64,000 nt of DNA from Pseudoxanthomonas sp. CF125 (GCF_900104085.1 NZ_FNLD01000001.1:62001-126000); one strand, 5' to 3'; positions 17,273-26,208 are shown, numbered from the stretch's first letter. Notes: generated by a model not told the origin, from the letters alone. A program made the numbers and translations.

Positions 17273-18606
17273 GCGATCTGGCTCTGGGAAGGAGGATGTG
17301 CTGCAGCGGGGTCTCGCGGGTGCACCCGTTCGGCGCCGAAATGGATGGAGAAAGTGCTGCCCTGGCCGACTTCGCTCGCTATCTCCAGCCTGGCCTGATG
17401 CAGGTTGAGCACATGCTTGACGATCGACAGGCCCAGGCCGGTGCCGCCGCTTTCGCGCGAGCGGCTGGTGGAGACGCGGTAGAAGCGCTCGGTGATGCGC
17501 GGCAGGTGCGATTGTGGGATGCCGTAGCCGGTATCGCGCACGCTCAGCACCGCGCCGTCGGCCTCGCGCGCGAAGCGCAGGGTGATGGTGCCGCCGACCG
17601 GCGTATAGCGCACCGCATTGCTGACCAGGTTGGAGAAAGCGCTGTGCAGTTCCTTGTTGGAACCCCACAGGTCGCACCCGGCTTCGTCCACCACCACCAG
17701 CGTATGCCGGTGAAGGCTCAAGGCTTCGGCTTCGCGTTTCAGGGTAGCCAGCATCGGCGCCATCGCCACGCTTTCGTCGGGCAGGCTGTCCTGCGCTTCC
17801 AGCCGCGACAGGGTCAGCAGGTCCTCCACGAGCTGGGTCATGCGTTGCGACTGCCGCTGCATCTCGGCCAGGATCGGCGTCCATTCCGGGAAATCGGTCG
17901 GGTCCAGCATGTCCAGATAGCCGTGGATCACGGTCAACGGCGTGCGCAATTCGTGCGAGACGTTGGCCACGAAATCCTGACGCACTTGTTCCAGCCGTAG
18001 CATCTTGCTGACATCGCGCGCGACCAGCAGCCAGTACTGATCCGAATAGGGAATCAGGCGCAGATTGAGGCGGAGTTCGGGATCGACCGGCGATGCGGCA
18101 TCCAGCATCGGTTCGGCGTTGCGGCCGGCCGCCAGCCAGTGCGAAAGCGACATCGGTTGCAGGCGTTCGCCGATGGGCGTGCCCATGTCGGTGTGCTGCA
18201 GGCCGAGCAGAGTGGTCGCCGCTTTGTTGAACCATTGCACGCGCTGGGTGTTGCGTTCCACCACCACCACTGCATCGGGCAGAGCTGCGGCGGCAGCGCG
18301 ATAGGCGCGCAGCATGTCCAGCAATCTGCGTTTGCGGGTGCGCATTTCCGACTGGCCGCGGTAGAGCAGGCGGTCCAGTTCGTTCCATACGCCATCGCCG
18401 CGCGCCGGTTCCATCCGTTGCCGCGCCGTCAGCCGCAACAGAACCTTGCGCAGCCGCCAGTAGTGCCAGGCCACCACACCCAATGCGGCGAAAGTGACCA
18501 CAGCCCAGACATGCCCCAGCAACCAGCCCACCAGCGCAGCCACCGCCAGCACCGCGACCAGTTGGCCGAGGGTCTTGAACCAGGCGGAGCGGATGTGTTG
18601 AGGCAT
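17269..18606 (-). CDS. phoR: Phosphate-regulon sensor kinase PhoR
   Basis: A 445-residue kinase. Two hydrophobic segments near residues 12-48 anchor it, and a PAS domain follows (VVERNTQRVQWFNKAA). The H-box FVANVSHELRTPLTVIHGY carries phospho-accepting His218. N-box (NLVSNAVRYTPVGG), G1 (VRDTGYGI) and G2 (GGTGLGLSIVKH) motifs complete it. As in E. coli it has no large periplasmic domain, consistent with sensing through the Pst/PhoU complex. It lies 138 bp downstream of phoB, across a dispersed repeat. Confidence 0.95.
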   Translation of the reverse strand: MPQHIRSAWFKTLGQLVAVLAVAALVGWLLGHVWAVVTFAALGVVAWHYWRLRKVLLRLTARQRMEPARGDGVWNELDRLLYRGQSEMRTRKRRLLDMLRAYRAAAAALPDAVVVVERNTQRVQWFNKAATTLLGLQHTDMGTPIGERLQPMSLSHWLAAGRNAEPMLDAASPVDPELRLNLRLIPYSDQYWLLVARDVSKMLRLEQVRQDFVANVSHELRTPLTVIHGYLDMLDPTDFPEWTPILAEMQRQSQRMTQLVEDLLTLSRLEAQDSLPDESVAMAPMLATLKREAEALSLHRHTLVVVDEAGCDLWGSNKELHSAFSNLVSNAVRYTPVGGTITLRFAREADGAVLSVRDTGYGIPQSHLPRITERFYRVSTSRSRESGGTGLGLSIVKHVLNLHQARLEIASEVGQGSTFSIHFGAERVHPRDPAAAHPPSQSQIA

Positions 18607-18614
18607 AAGTCGTT

Positions 18615-18740
18615 GGGATTCGGGATTCGGGATTGAGGATTCGTCAATCAGGAGCCGGGCCAGAGCGGAGAATCAATAGATCCTAATAGCTCTAGGTGAC
18701 AAGTTCTTACAAATCCCGAATCCCAAATCCCGAATCCCGA
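18615..18740. repeat. GGGATTC-type dispersed inverted repeat between phoB and phoR
   Basis: Bases 18615-18642 carry tandem GGGATTC units and bases 18711-18740 carry the inverse (AATCCCGAATCCCAAATCCC). The pair spans 126 bp and separates phoB from phoR. A closely related pair lies at 53052-53132 just before recR. These low-complexity inverted repeats are dispersed in the genome and should not be read as coding. Confidence 0.8.
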
Positions 18741-18744
18741 TCTT

Positions 18745-19434
18745 CTAGATCGAGGCCGAGAACCGGTACCCCGACCCGCGCACCGTCTGCACCATGTTTT
18801 CCACCCCGTGCGGCTCCAGCGTCTTGCGCAGGCGGCGGATATGCACGTCCACGGTGCGCTCCTCCACGTACACGCTGCCGCCCCATACATGGTCCAGCAG
18901 CTGGGTACGGCTGTAGACGCGTTCGGGGTGGGTCATGAAGAAATGCAGCAGGCGGTATTCGGTCGGGCCGATCGGCACCGGCGAATCGCCGGCGAACACG
19001 CGGTGCGCGGCGCCATCGATGCGCAGGCCGCCCACGGCGATGCTGCCGTCCTCGTCGTCTTCACGGGACCGGCGCATCACCGCGCGGATGCGGGCCAGCA
19101 GTTCGCGGGCCGAGAATGGCTTGACCACGTAGTCGTCCACGCCGGCCTCCAGCCCGCCGACACGGTCGTTTTCCTCGCCGCGCGCAGTCAGCATGATGAT
19201 GGGCACATCGCGGGTCAGGGCGTCCTTGCGCCAGCGCCGGGCCAGTTCCAGGCCGCTGGTGCCGGGCAGCATCCAGTCCAGCAGGATCAGGTCGGGAACC
19301 CGGTCGGCGATGGCGGTCTGCGCTTCGCGCGCATCGCCGGCGTGCACGGGTTCGAAATCTCCCTTGCGCAAGGCGAACGCAACCATGTCGCGGATGGCCG
19401 GCTCGTCATCGACGATGAGGATGTGCTTTTGCAT
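18745..19434 (-). CDS. phoB: Phosphate-regulon response regulator PhoB
   Basis: A 229-residue OmpR-family regulator. The receiver has the [12 protein letters not shown] acidic pocket, phospho-acceptor D53 in [15 protein letters not shown], and lysine in [12 protein letters not shown]. The winged-helix DNA-binding domain ends [12 protein letters not shown] and [12 protein letters not shown], typical of PhoB. I start at the ATG at 19434 with AGGAC upstream; in-frame ATGs at 19479 and 19464 lie further out. A Pho-box-like site lies 65-82 bp upstream, suggesting autoregulation. Confidence 0.95.
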   Translation of the reverse strand: MQKHILIVDDEPAIRDMVAFALRKGDFEPVHAGDAREAQTAIADRVPDLILLDWMLPGTSGLELARRWRKDALTRDVPIIMLTARGEENDRVGGLEAGVDDYVVKPFSARELLARIRAVMRRSREDDEDGSIAVGGLRIDGAAHRVFAGDSPVPIGPTEYRLLHFFMTHPERVYSRTQLLDHVWGGSVYVEERTVDVHIRRLRKTLEPHGVENMVQTVRGSGYRFSASI

Positions 19435-19498
19435 GTCGTGTCCTGCCTGCTGTTGCCGTAGCATTGTGTGCCATGGCATGCAAGTAGACGACGTTTTT

Positions 19499-19516
19499 AT
19501 GACTATCAGGTGACAG
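19499..19516 (-). promoter_or_regulatory. Candidate Pho box upstream of phoB
   Basis: On the minus strand the bases read CTGTCAC-CTGA-TAGTCAT, followed by AAAAACG. The Pho box consensus is two CTGTCAT units separated by four bases. The first unit matches 6 of 7 and the second 5 of 7, at the correct 11-bp period. It lies 65 bp upstream of the phoB start, the usual place for an autoregulated phoB promoter. Confidence 0.55.
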
Positions 19517-19600
19517 CACGGGCGGCCGGGGCCTGTGCCGGGCCTGTGTCATGTGACAAGACGGTGTCAGTGCAGGCGTATTTCCGGAATGTCGGCGGGC

Positions 19601-21241
19601 CTAGCGCCGGTCCACGTCCGGGTCGCGGATGCCCTGGCGTCTGAGTTCCAGCACTTGCGGGGTGATCGAGGCGATGCGGGCGTCGATGCGGGCGCGCGCG
19701 TAGTAATCCAGGTCGTCGCGCTTCTTCAGGTTCTGCAGTTGGACCAGGGCCTGCTCGGGACGGCCATTCAGGAACGCAGCTTCGGCGTAGGCTTCGCCCG
19801 CGCGGGTCAGATCGCCGGCCAGTTCGTTGGCGCGGGCCAGATCCTGCTGGAACACCGGGTCGTCGGCCGAACTGCCTTGCAGAGGCCGCAGCACGGCCTG
19901 CGCGCGCAGGCCCGATTCGCGGGTACCTTGCTCGTTCAAGACCTGGGCATAGCCCAGTGCGATGGCCCGGTTGTCGGGCGACTGCCGCAGCAAGGCGGAA
20001 AAGCGCTGATTGGCCGCTTCGACCTTGCCGCTGCGCGACTCGGCCTGGCCCAGTGCCAGCGCCAGCCAGAGATTGCCGGGGTTCTTGTCCAACAGCGGCT
20101 GCAGTTCGCCGACCGCCACGGCCGGGCTGTTGGCGCGCAGGCGGGCAAGGGCCAGGCCGTACTTCTGCGCGTCGCTGAGGCCCTTGCCGCTGCTTTGGCG
20201 TATGCGTTCGTACTCGGCGATAGCCTGGGTGGGCGTGTCCGCGCTGAGTACCCGCAGCCGTTCCCGGGCCCAGTCGAACTGGCCGCTGGCGCCCTTGGAA
20301 AAAGTCCCCACCGACATCAGCAGCGAACTGGGCAGCAGGGGGTTGGAAGTGCCGGGCGCAGCATAGGAGGGGTTGCGTGGAATCCGCTCGGACTGGGTAC
20401 CGCCCGGAGTGGTGGTGGTGACCGGGATGGTGGTTTCGCGCAGGATCTGCTCGGCGCGTTCGCGGGCTTCGCTGATGCGGGTGGTGGTGACCGGGTGGGT
20501 CTGCAGATAATCGGGCGTGCGCTCGCGGTCGCCGCCGCGGTTGCCGCGCATGGCCTGGGACATGCGTTCGAAGAAGCCGGCCATGGCGCCGACGTCGTAA
20601 CCGGCGCGCGACAGGGTGCGGATGCCTACGCGGTCGGCTTCGGCTTCGTTGGAGCGGGTGTAGTCGATCTGCCGCTGCGCCATCAGCCCCATGGCGCTGG
20701 CGATGGCCGCCTGCGAAGCATCGCTGCTGGAATTTCCGCCTACCGCCTGGGCCGCCACGATGGCGCCCAGCATGCCCAGCAGGATAGGGATCTGGTCGCG
20801 TTGCGCGCGTTCCACTCCGCGCAGGACATGCTGCTGGGTGACGTGGGCGATCTCGTGGGAAATCACCGCCGCCACTTCGTCTTCGCGCTCGGCGGTCAGG
20901 ATCAGGCCGGCATTGACGCCGATGTATCCGCCAAGAGTGGCGAACGCATTGATCTGCCGGTCCTTGAGCAGGAAAAAAGTGAAGGGCTGGCGCGGTTGGT
21001 CGCTGTCGGCGCCCAGCCGTCCTCCCATGTCCTGCAGCCACTCGTTCAACAGCGGGTCTTCCAGCAGGTAGCCGTAGTTGCGCAACTCGCGCAGCATCAT
21101 GCCGCCGTACTCGGCCTGAAGCGCCGGGGTCAGCAGCTCGCCGGCCGAGGAGCCGATATCCGGAAGCTTCGAGTCCTGCGCCCGGACCAGGGGCGCCGCG
21201 ATTGCCAGCGTCAGAGCGAGGGCGAGCAGGGAAGGGCGCAA
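19601..21241 (-). CDS. bepA: M48-family periplasmic metalloprotease/chaperone BepA
   Basis: A 546-residue secreted protein. It has a signal peptide (LLALALTLAIAAPLVRAQ), then an M48 peptidase domain with zinc motif HEIAHVTQQH around residue 128 and the third ligand in the EAEADRVGIRTL helix. A C-terminal region of TPR-type helices follows (residues about 340-530). BepA acts on the outer membrane: it helps assemble LptD and degrades stalled or misfolded outer-membrane proteins. The start is a TTG at 21241. GGAG lies seven bases upstream and the signal peptide needs this start, since the next ATG is at residue 48. Confidence 0.9.
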   Translation of the reverse strand: MRPSLLALALTLAIAAPLVRAQDSKLPDIGSSAGELLTPALQAEYGGMMLRELRNYGYLLEDPLLNEWLQDMGGRLGADSDQPRQPFTFFLLKDRQINAFATLGGYIGVNAGLILTAEREDEVAAVISHEIAHVTQQHVLRGVERAQRDQIPILLGMLGAIVAAQAVGGNSSSDASQAAIASAMGLMAQRQIDYTRSNEAEADRVGIRTLSRAGYDVGAMAGFFERMSQAMRGNRGGDRERTPDYLQTHPVTTTRISEARERAEQILRETTIPVTTTTPGGTQSERIPRNPSYAAPGTSNPLLPSSLLMSVGTFSKGASGQFDWARERLRVLSADTPTQAIAEYERIRQSSGKGLSDAQKYGLALARLRANSPAVAVGELQPLLDKNPGNLWLALALGQAESRSGKVEAANQRFSALLRQSPDNRAIALGYAQVLNEQGTRESGLRAQAVLRPLQGSSADDPVFQQDLARANELAGDLTRAGEAYAEAAFLNGRPEQALVQLQNLKKRDDLDYYARARIDARIASITPQVLELRRQGIRDPDVDRR

Positions 21242-21414
21242 GCGTTACTCCAGGAGGTAGGCCGTTGAGTCGTGAAGCAGGATGACCTGCGGGGTTCGCA
21301 GCCGGGTGAATAGGCGGTTAACTCACAGCGGTCCGTAGCGTTCCAGTTTGCGGGCTGGTAACGCCCGGCCATGCCACCATAGTCTTCTGACCATGATTGT
21401 TGCCGAGAATTCCC

Positions 21415-21726
21415 GTGACTGATCCTGCTGCAACCGGCCCTGCCGTAACCGGCGCGCCGCAAATCACTCTATACACCAGTGCCATCTGTCCGTATTGCGT
21501 GGCCGCCAAGAACTTCCTCAAGAGCAAGGGCCAGGTCTGGACCGAGGTGCGCATCGACCTGGATTTCAGCCAGCGCCAGGAAATGATCGCCAAGACCAAC
21601 CGCACCAGTGTGCCGCAGATCTTCATCGGCCAGACCCACGTGGGCGGCTACGACGACATGATCGCCCTGCATCGCGCCGGCAAGCTCGAGCCGCTGCTGG
21701 CCGGCCAGGCCGGAGAACCGGCATGA
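21415..21726 (+). CDS. grxC: Glutaredoxin 3-type
   Basis: A protein of about 103 residues with the thioredoxin fold. The redox motif CPYC sits in YTSAICPYCVAAKNF, the cis-proline loop in TSVPQIFIG and the GG-D site in HVGGYDDM. It reduces disulfides with glutathione. I use the GTG at 21415, preceded by GAGAA; a TTG at 21397 would add six residues. The TGA overlaps the next ATG (ATGA), so it is coupled to an AhpD-like redox protein. Confidence 0.92.
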   Translation: MTDPAATGPAVTGAPQITLYTSAICPYCVAAKNFLKSKGQVWTEVRIDLDFSQRQEMIAKTNRTSVPQIFIGQTHVGGYDDMIALHRAGKLEPLLAGQAGEPA

Positions 21727-22121
21727 ACGGCGGCAAGCAGGATCAGGGCGGCGAGCGCTTGGCCGAATTCACCGAGTTCCGCCAGCGCATGAACGAACGC
21801 ATCCTGGCCGAACCCAACCAGGTCGTGCGCCGCTTCTTCGCATTGGACACGCAGACCTACCAGGCCGGCGCGCTGGACGTGAAGACCAAGGAACTGCTGG
21901 GTCTGGTGGCCTCGATGGTGCTGCGTTGCGATGACTGCATCAGCTACCACGTAGCCCAGTGCAAGGACGCCGGGGTCAGCCGCGAGGAGTTCTTCGAGAC
22001 TTTCTCGGTCGGGCTGGTGGTGGGCGGTTCCATCGTCATTCCGCATCTGCGCAGGGCGGTGGATTTCCTGGATCAGCTGGAAGCGGGGGCATCCGCGCCT
22101 GTCGCCCACGATCACGGGTAA
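21723..22121 (+). CDS. Carboxymuconolactone decarboxylase-family (AhpD-like) protein
   Basis: A 132-residue helical protein. The AhpD-type redox site CxxC with a following His is visible in MVLRCDDCISYHVAQC, within the conserved KTKELLGLVASMVLRC context. Such proteins act as alkylhydroperoxidase partners or as uncharacterised peroxidases. The coupling to glutaredoxin, with a four-base overlap, supports a thiol-redox role. The C-terminus is histidine-containing (VAHDHG). It ends nine bases before a dispersed repeat. Confidence 0.85.
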   Translation: MNGGKQDQGGERLAEFTEFRQRMNERILAEPNQVVRRFFALDTQTYQAGALDVKTKELLGLVASMVLRCDDCISYHVAQCKDAGVSREEFFETFSVGLVVGGSIVIPHLRRAVDFLDQLEAGASAPVAHDHG

Positions 22122-22129
22122 GGGCTGTT

Positions 22130-22280
22130 CCTTCTCCCATCGGGAGAAGGTGGCGCGCAGCGACGGATGAGGGAGGGAGAATTCCAACCCACGGAACCTG
22201 TATCGCAATCGGATAGTCCGCTCCCTCATCCGCCCCCATATCACGTACGGGGCAGGCTCTTCTCCCGGTGGGAGAAGGAA
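22130..22280. repeat. Dispersed inverted repeat before the isocitrate dehydrogenase gene
   Basis: The segment starts with the hairpin CTTCTCCCATCGGGAGAAGG and ends with CTTCTCCCGGTGGGAGAAGG. Between them, GGATGAGGGAGGGA (about 22163) pairs with the CTCCCTCATCC stretch (about 22220). These GGGAGAAGG units are a common intergenic repeat type in Xanthomonadaceae genomes. The segment lies between the AhpD-like gene and the icd promoter region. Confidence 0.7.
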
Positions 22281-22302
22281 AAGCAGTAAGACCAACGTCG
22301 AT

Positions 22303-22332
22303 TTGGGGTCCAAAGCCCCGATCGGGCATAAT
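22303..22332 (+). promoter_or_regulatory. Candidate sigma-70 promoter of the isocitrate dehydrogenase gene
   Basis: TTGGGG at 22303-22308 and CATAAT at 22327-22332 are spaced by 18 bp. The expected transcript would start near 22339, about 67 bases before the icd ATG. The -10 element is good (5 of 6 bases) and the -35 element is moderate. Confidence 0.45.
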
Positions 22333-22405
22333 TGCGCATCCCTTCTTCCCGCGACTGCGCTGGGCAACCTGCAGCGCCCTCGCCCTTGTTCGGAACCCCA
22401 ACGCA

Positions 22406-23413
22406 ATGACCCAGACGATCACCGTCATCCGCGGCGATGGCATCGGCCCGGAAATCATGGACGCCGCCCTGTACGTGCTCGACAGCATGAACGTCGGTCT
22501 GGCCTATGAGAATGCCGATGCCGGCCTGGCCGCCCTGGAAAAGCATGGCGAACTGCTGCCGCAAGCCACCATGGATTCCATCCGCAAGAACCGCATCGCT
22601 CTGAAGAGCCCGCTGACCACGCCGGTGGGCGAAGGTTTCAGCTCGATCAACGTCGAATTGCGCAAGCGCTTCGATCTGTACGCCAACGTGCGTCCGGCCA
22701 AATCGTTTCCGAACACCAAATCGCGGTTCCCGAGCGGCGTGGACTTGATCACGGTGCGCGAAAACACCGAAGGCGCGTATATCGGCGAAGGCCAGAGCGT
22801 GTCGGAAGACGGCGAAACCGCGCTGCTGACTCAGAAGATCACGCGCACCGGCTCCGAACGCATCGTGCGCTATGCCTTCGACCTGGCCCGCAAGACCGGG
22901 CGCAAGAAAGTCACGGTGGTGCACAAGGCCAATATCCTGAAATCGACCTCGGGGCTGTTCCTGAAAGTGGCGCGCGAAGTCGCGGCGCAGTATCCCGAGA
23001 TCCAGTGCAATGAGATGATCGTGGACAACACCTGCATGCAGCTGGTGATGCGTCCGGAACAGTTCGACATCATCGTCACCACCAACCTGTTCGGCGACAT
23101 CATCTCCGACTTGTGCGCCGGTCTGGTCGGTGGCCTGGGTCTGGCGCCGGGCGCCAACATCGGCACTGAAGCGGCGATTTTCGAAGCGGTGCACGGTTCG
23201 GCGCCGGACATCGCCGGCAAAGGTATTGCCAACCCCTGCGCTCTGCTGCTGGGCGCCGCGCAGATGCTCGACCATATCGGCCAGCCGCAGAATGCCGAAC
23301 GCCTGCGCAACGCGATCGTGGCGACTCTGGAAGCCAAGGATTCGCTGACCCCGGATCTGGGCGGCGAGGGCACCACCATGTCCTTCGCCAAGGCGATCGC
23401 CAACCGGCTCTGA
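22406..23413 (+). CDS. icd: Isocitrate dehydrogenase, NAD-dependent type
   Basis: A 335-residue beta-decarboxylating dehydrogenase of the TCA cycle. The substrate motif SSINVELRKRFDLYANVRP keeps the Ser and Asn that select isocitrate over isopropylmalate. The metal-binding region is FGDIISDLCAGLVGGLG. In the coenzyme loop HGSAPDIAGKGIANP, Asp-Ile stands where NADP enzymes such as that of E. coli have Lys-Tyr, so NAD is the predicted coenzyme. It is shorter than the E. coli NADP enzyme (about 416) and like homodimeric NAD-IDHs. A strong terminator follows. Confidence 0.88.
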   Translation: MTQTITVIRGDGIGPEIMDAALYVLDSMNVGLAYENADAGLAALEKHGELLPQATMDSIRKNRIALKSPLTTPVGEGFSSINVELRKRFDLYANVRPAKSFPNTKSRFPSGVDLITVRENTEGAYIGEGQSVSEDGETALLTQKITRTGSERIVRYAFDLARKTGRKKVTVVHKANILKSTSGLFLKVAREVAAQYPEIQCNEMIVDNTCMQLVMRPEQFDIIVTTNLFGDIISDLCAGLVGGLGLAPGANIGTEAAIFEAVHGSAPDIAGKGIANPCALLLGAAQMLDHIGQPQNAERLRNAIVATLEAKDSLTPDLGGEGTTMSFAKAIANRL

Positions 23414-23437
23414 TCGCCGCCATCGTGCGATTGACCG

Positions 23438-23467
23438 AACGGGACGCTCAGCGTCCCGTTTTTGTTT
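23438..23467 (+). terminator. Intrinsic terminator after icd
   Basis: AACGGGACGC-TCA-GCGTCCCGTT forms a perfect 10-bp stem with a three-base loop and is followed by TTTGTTT. It lies 25 bp after the icd stop. Confidence 0.85.
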
Positions 23468-23548
23468 CCGCCTGTCCCAGGCATGGGGTTTCTGGCGTCG
23501 GTCGATGCCACGCACAATCCCATTCCCCGAAACAGGTCGAGCGATCCT

Positions 23549-24868
23549 ATGCAAGTCCGTCCCAGCGCTGTTGCGCTGACCCCGCTGCTGGTCTTCCTGC
23601 TTATCTTCTTCGGCGCGGGCCTGTACTTCACAGCACAGGGCGATGCGATGGGCTTCTACCAACTGCACGCGCCGGTGGCGATCCTGCCGGCGTTGGCGCT
23701 GGGGTTGTGGATCGCGCATCGGCGCGGAGTGAAGGCCGTCGATACGCTGCTGGAAGGCATCGGCGACTCCAACATCATCCTGATGTGCCTGATCTTTTTG
23801 TTGGCGGGCGCATTCGCCATGGTCACCAAGCAGATCGGCGCGGTAGATGCGGTGGTCTCGCTGGGAGTGGGTGCGCTGCCGCCGGCGTTGATCTTGCCGG
23901 GGATGTTTCTGATCGCCGGGTTCCTGTCGCTGGCGATCGGCACCTCGATGGGCACCATCGCCGCGGTGGCGCCCATCGCCCTGGGTATCTCCGACGCGTC
24001 GGGGCTGGACCGTGCGCTGGTGATCGGCGCGGTCATCGGCGGCGCCACCTTCGGCGACAACCTCTCGGTGATTTCGGACACCGCCATTGCCGCCGCGCGC
24101 ACCCAGGGCTGCAGTGTGCGCGAAAAATTCCGCGAGAACCTCAAGATCGCCTTGCCGGCGGCGCTGCTGACCATCCTGGTGCTGGCCTTCTCAGGAGAGG
24201 CCTCGCCGGCGCAGGCCGCGCAGACCGCATCGCCGTGGCTGGTGCTGCCCTATGTGCTGGTGCTGGTATTGGCGGTGATCGGACTGGATGTGCTGCTGGT
24301 ACTGAGCATAGGCCTGGTGGTCGCCGGAGTATTCGGCTACGCCACAAGTTCCGATTACGGAATAGCGGCGTTCTCCACCGACATCTACGCCGGTTTCGAG
24401 AGCGTGGTGGAGATCACCCTGCTGGCGTTGTTCATCGGTGGCCTGGGTGCGCTGATCAAGGCCAGCGGCGGCCTGGCATGGCTGGCCAGGGCCATTTCGC
24501 GCATCGCGCGCGGCAGCGATGGCCGCAGGACGGGCGAGTGGAGCATCGCCGCACTGGCTTCGGTCACCGACGTGTTCACCGCCAACAACACCGTAGCCAT
24601 ATTGATCAGCGGCAGCGTTGCTCGCGATATCGCCGAACGTCACGATGTGCCGCCTGCGCGCGCAGCGAGCCTGCTGGATATCTTCGTCTGCAGCGTGCAG
24701 AGCCTGTTGCCCTACGGTGCGCAGATCCTGCTCGCCGCATCGCTGGCGGGCCTGTCGCCGCTGGCGCTGGTGGGCAAGGCACACTACTGCTGGTTCCTGG
24801 TCGGCGTGACCATCGCCTTCATGCTGTGGCCGCATCGCCGCAAGGCGTCCGTCGCTGCGGACGCCTAA
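23549..24868 (+). CDS. nhaC: NhaC-family Na+/H+ antiporter
   Basis: A 439-residue polytopic inner-membrane protein with about 11 hydrophobic segments. Family features include GTSMGTIAAVAPIAL, the charged intramembrane motif IGGATFGDNLSVISDTAIAA, and a second repeat half with VTDVFTANNTVAILISG. NhaC proteins exchange cytoplasmic Na+ for protons. The ATG at 23549 is chosen because the first membrane helix follows at once; an upstream in-frame ATG lies next to the icd terminator. It converges on the BAX-inhibitor-like gene across a shared terminator. Confidence 0.85.
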   Translation: MQVRPSAVALTPLLVFLLIFFGAGLYFTAQGDAMGFYQLHAPVAILPALALGLWIAHRRGVKAVDTLLEGIGDSNIILMCLIFLLAGAFAMVTKQIGAVDAVVSLGVGALPPALILPGMFLIAGFLSLAIGTSMGTIAAVAPIALGISDASGLDRALVIGAVIGGATFGDNLSVISDTAIAAARTQGCSVREKFRENLKIALPAALLTILVLAFSGEASPAQAAQTASPWLVLPYVLVLVLAVIGLDVLLVLSIGLVVAGVFGYATSSDYGIAAFSTDIYAGFESVVEITLLALFIGGLGALIKASGGLAWLARAISRIARGSDGRRTGEWSIAALASVTDVFTANNTVAILISGSVARDIAERHDVPPARAASLLDIFVCSVQSLLPYGAQILLAASLAGLSPLALVGKAHYCWFLVGVTIAFMLWPHRRKASVAADA

Positions 24869-24870
24869 AA

Positions 24871-24899
24871 GGAAAAGGGGCGCATTGCGCCCCTTTTCC
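24871..24899. terminator. Bidirectional intrinsic terminator between nhaC and the BI-1 gene
   Basis: GGAAAAGGGGCGC-ATT-GCGCCCCTTTTCC is a near-perfect 13-bp inverted repeat with A-rich and T-rich flanks, positioned two bases after the nhaC stop and 21 bases after the convergent gene's stop. Confidence 0.85.
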
Positions 24900-24919
24900 A
24901 TCGTCTTGCAACAGGAGGC

Positions 24920-25678
24920 TCAGCGCGAATAGAGCTTCTGCAGCAGGCGCAGGAACTCGATGTACAGCCACACCAGGGTGACCATAAGACCGAATGCGCC
25001 GTACCACTCCATGTACTTCGGTGCGCCCTGTTCGACGCCGGTTTCGATGAAATCGAAGTCCAGCACCAGGTTCAGCGCCGCGATCACGATCACGAACAGG
25101 CTGAAGCCGATGCCCACCAGTCCCGACTCGTGGATCATCGGAATATTTATGTTGAAGAGGCCCAGCACAATGGTCGCCAGATAGACCAAGGCGATGCCGC
25201 CGGTCGCGGCGACCACCCCGAGCTTGAAATTCTCTGTGGCCTTGATCAGGCCGCTGCGGTAGGCGAACAGCAGGGCGAACAAGGTACCCATAGTCAGCAT
25301 CACCGCCTGTAGCACGATGCCCTCGTGCCACTGGTTGTATATGGCCGAGATGGCGCCCAAGAACAAGCCTTCCACCAGCGCATACATCGGCGCGGTGACC
25401 GGGGCCCAGGCCTTCTTGAAGGTGGTGATCAGGGCCAGCACGAAACCGCCGATCAGGCCGCCCCACAGGTAAATGCCGCCGCCGGTCGCGCCGTCGGCGG
25501 TGAATTCGATCTGATTCCACGCAAAAGCGGCCGTAAGCACAGACAGCAGCAACAGGATGCCGGTCTTGTTGACGGTTCCGTTCAGGGTCATCGCGCCGGC
25601 GTCGCGCGAGACTACCGCGCCGCTGCCCAGATCGAGGAAGGTGGATTCTTTCAGTGCCGGATTGCCGCTGCGTATCAT
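24920..25678 (-). CDS. Bax inhibitor-1/YccA-family membrane protein
   Basis: A 252-residue protein with seven predicted membrane helices. It starts MIRSGNPALKES, common in this BI-1 subgroup, and has the ALVEGLFLGAISAIYN and VVAATGGIALVYLATIV helices. The C-terminal half includes the acidic NLVLDFDFIETGVEQGAPKYMEWYG region typical of the YetJ/BI-1 Ca2+-leak fold. AGGAG lies nine bases before the ATG. The bacterial role is uncertain; relatives affect membrane protease FtsH or ion leak. It is monocistronic. Confidence 0.88.
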   Translation of the reverse strand: MIRSGNPALKESTFLDLGSGAVVSRDAGAMTLNGTVNKTGILLLLSVLTAAFAWNQIEFTADGATGGGIYLWGGLIGGFVLALITTFKKAWAPVTAPMYALVEGLFLGAISAIYNQWHEGIVLQAVMLTMGTLFALLFAYRSGLIKATENFKLGVVAATGGIALVYLATIVLGLFNINIPMIHESGLVGIGFSLFVIVIAALNLVLDFDFIETGVEQGAPKYMEWYGAFGLMVTLVWLYIEFLRLLQKLYSR

Positions 25679-25773
25679 CTTTGCCTGCTCCTTCGTTTCG
25701 GACCTGCGTCCCCAAGCTTGGGAGGATATCGCATGACCGTTACGGAATCAGGGAAGTTCGCCAGCCCCGCGGT

Positions 25774-25802
25774 TTGACAGCGGGGGCGCAGCTTCCGACA
25801 AT
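25774..25802 (+). promoter_or_regulatory. Promoter of the tRNA-Pro/Arg/His cluster
   Basis: TTGACA at 25774-25779 (perfect -35) and GACAAT at 25797-25802 are spaced by 17 bp. Transcription would begin near 25809, about 35 bases before tRNA-Pro. Confidence 0.7.
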
Positions 25803-25843
25803 ACGCGGCCTTGTTGGCCTGCACGGCGATGCGGGACCCGAGT

Positions 25844-25920
<77 letters not shown>

Positions 25921-25979
25921 CTCAGGTGCCGTCGAATGGATAGGATGTCCACCGGCTGGATGCGACAATCCCGGACCGA

Positions 25980-26056
25980 GCGCCCGTAGCTCAACCGGAT
26001 AGAGCACCGGCCTTCTAAGCCGGCGGTTACAGGTTCGAGTCCTGTCGGGCGCGCCA
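25980..26056 (+). tRNA. tRNA-Arg (anticodon TCT)
   Basis: A 77-base cloverleaf. The acceptor stem GCGCCCG pairs with CGGGCGC, the anticodon stem CCGGC/GCCGG encloses CTTCTAA, the T-arm contains GGTTCGAGTCC, and the 3' GCCA is encoded. It reads the AGA/AGG codons. Confidence 0.97.
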
Positions 26057-26091
26057 CTGCGGTAGGTTGTACTGGTAGTTCGTTATTTATG

Positions 26092-26168
<77 letters not shown>

Positions 26169-26178
26169 TATCGAAAAG

Positions 26179-26208
26179 GTCGCAGCGGGTTCCTGACGCC
26201 GCTGCGAC
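26179..26208. terminator. Inverted repeat between tRNA-His and tRNA-Lys
   Basis: GTCGCAGCGG (26179-26188) and CCGCTGCGAC (26199-26208) form a perfect 10-bp stem followed by TTGTT. It may end the Pro-Arg-His transcript. The T-run is short, and the tRNA-Lys promoter overlaps it. Confidence 0.5.

Noticed and set aside
15176..18388. An apparent 1070-residue fusion of a kinase-like region with ppk1
   Set aside because: The first part is phoR read in the wrong frame. True phoR ends at 17269 and ppk1 starts at 17272, with a four-base overlap.
19541..19570. A second Pho box in the TGTCA-rich stretch downstream of bepA
   Set aside because: The TGTCA units there are palindromic or 18 bp apart, not in the 11-bp direct period the Pho box needs.
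22241..23719. A 492-codon frame opposite icd
   Set aside because: The His/Arg/Asp-rich translation has no domain, and icd on the other strand is unmistakable.
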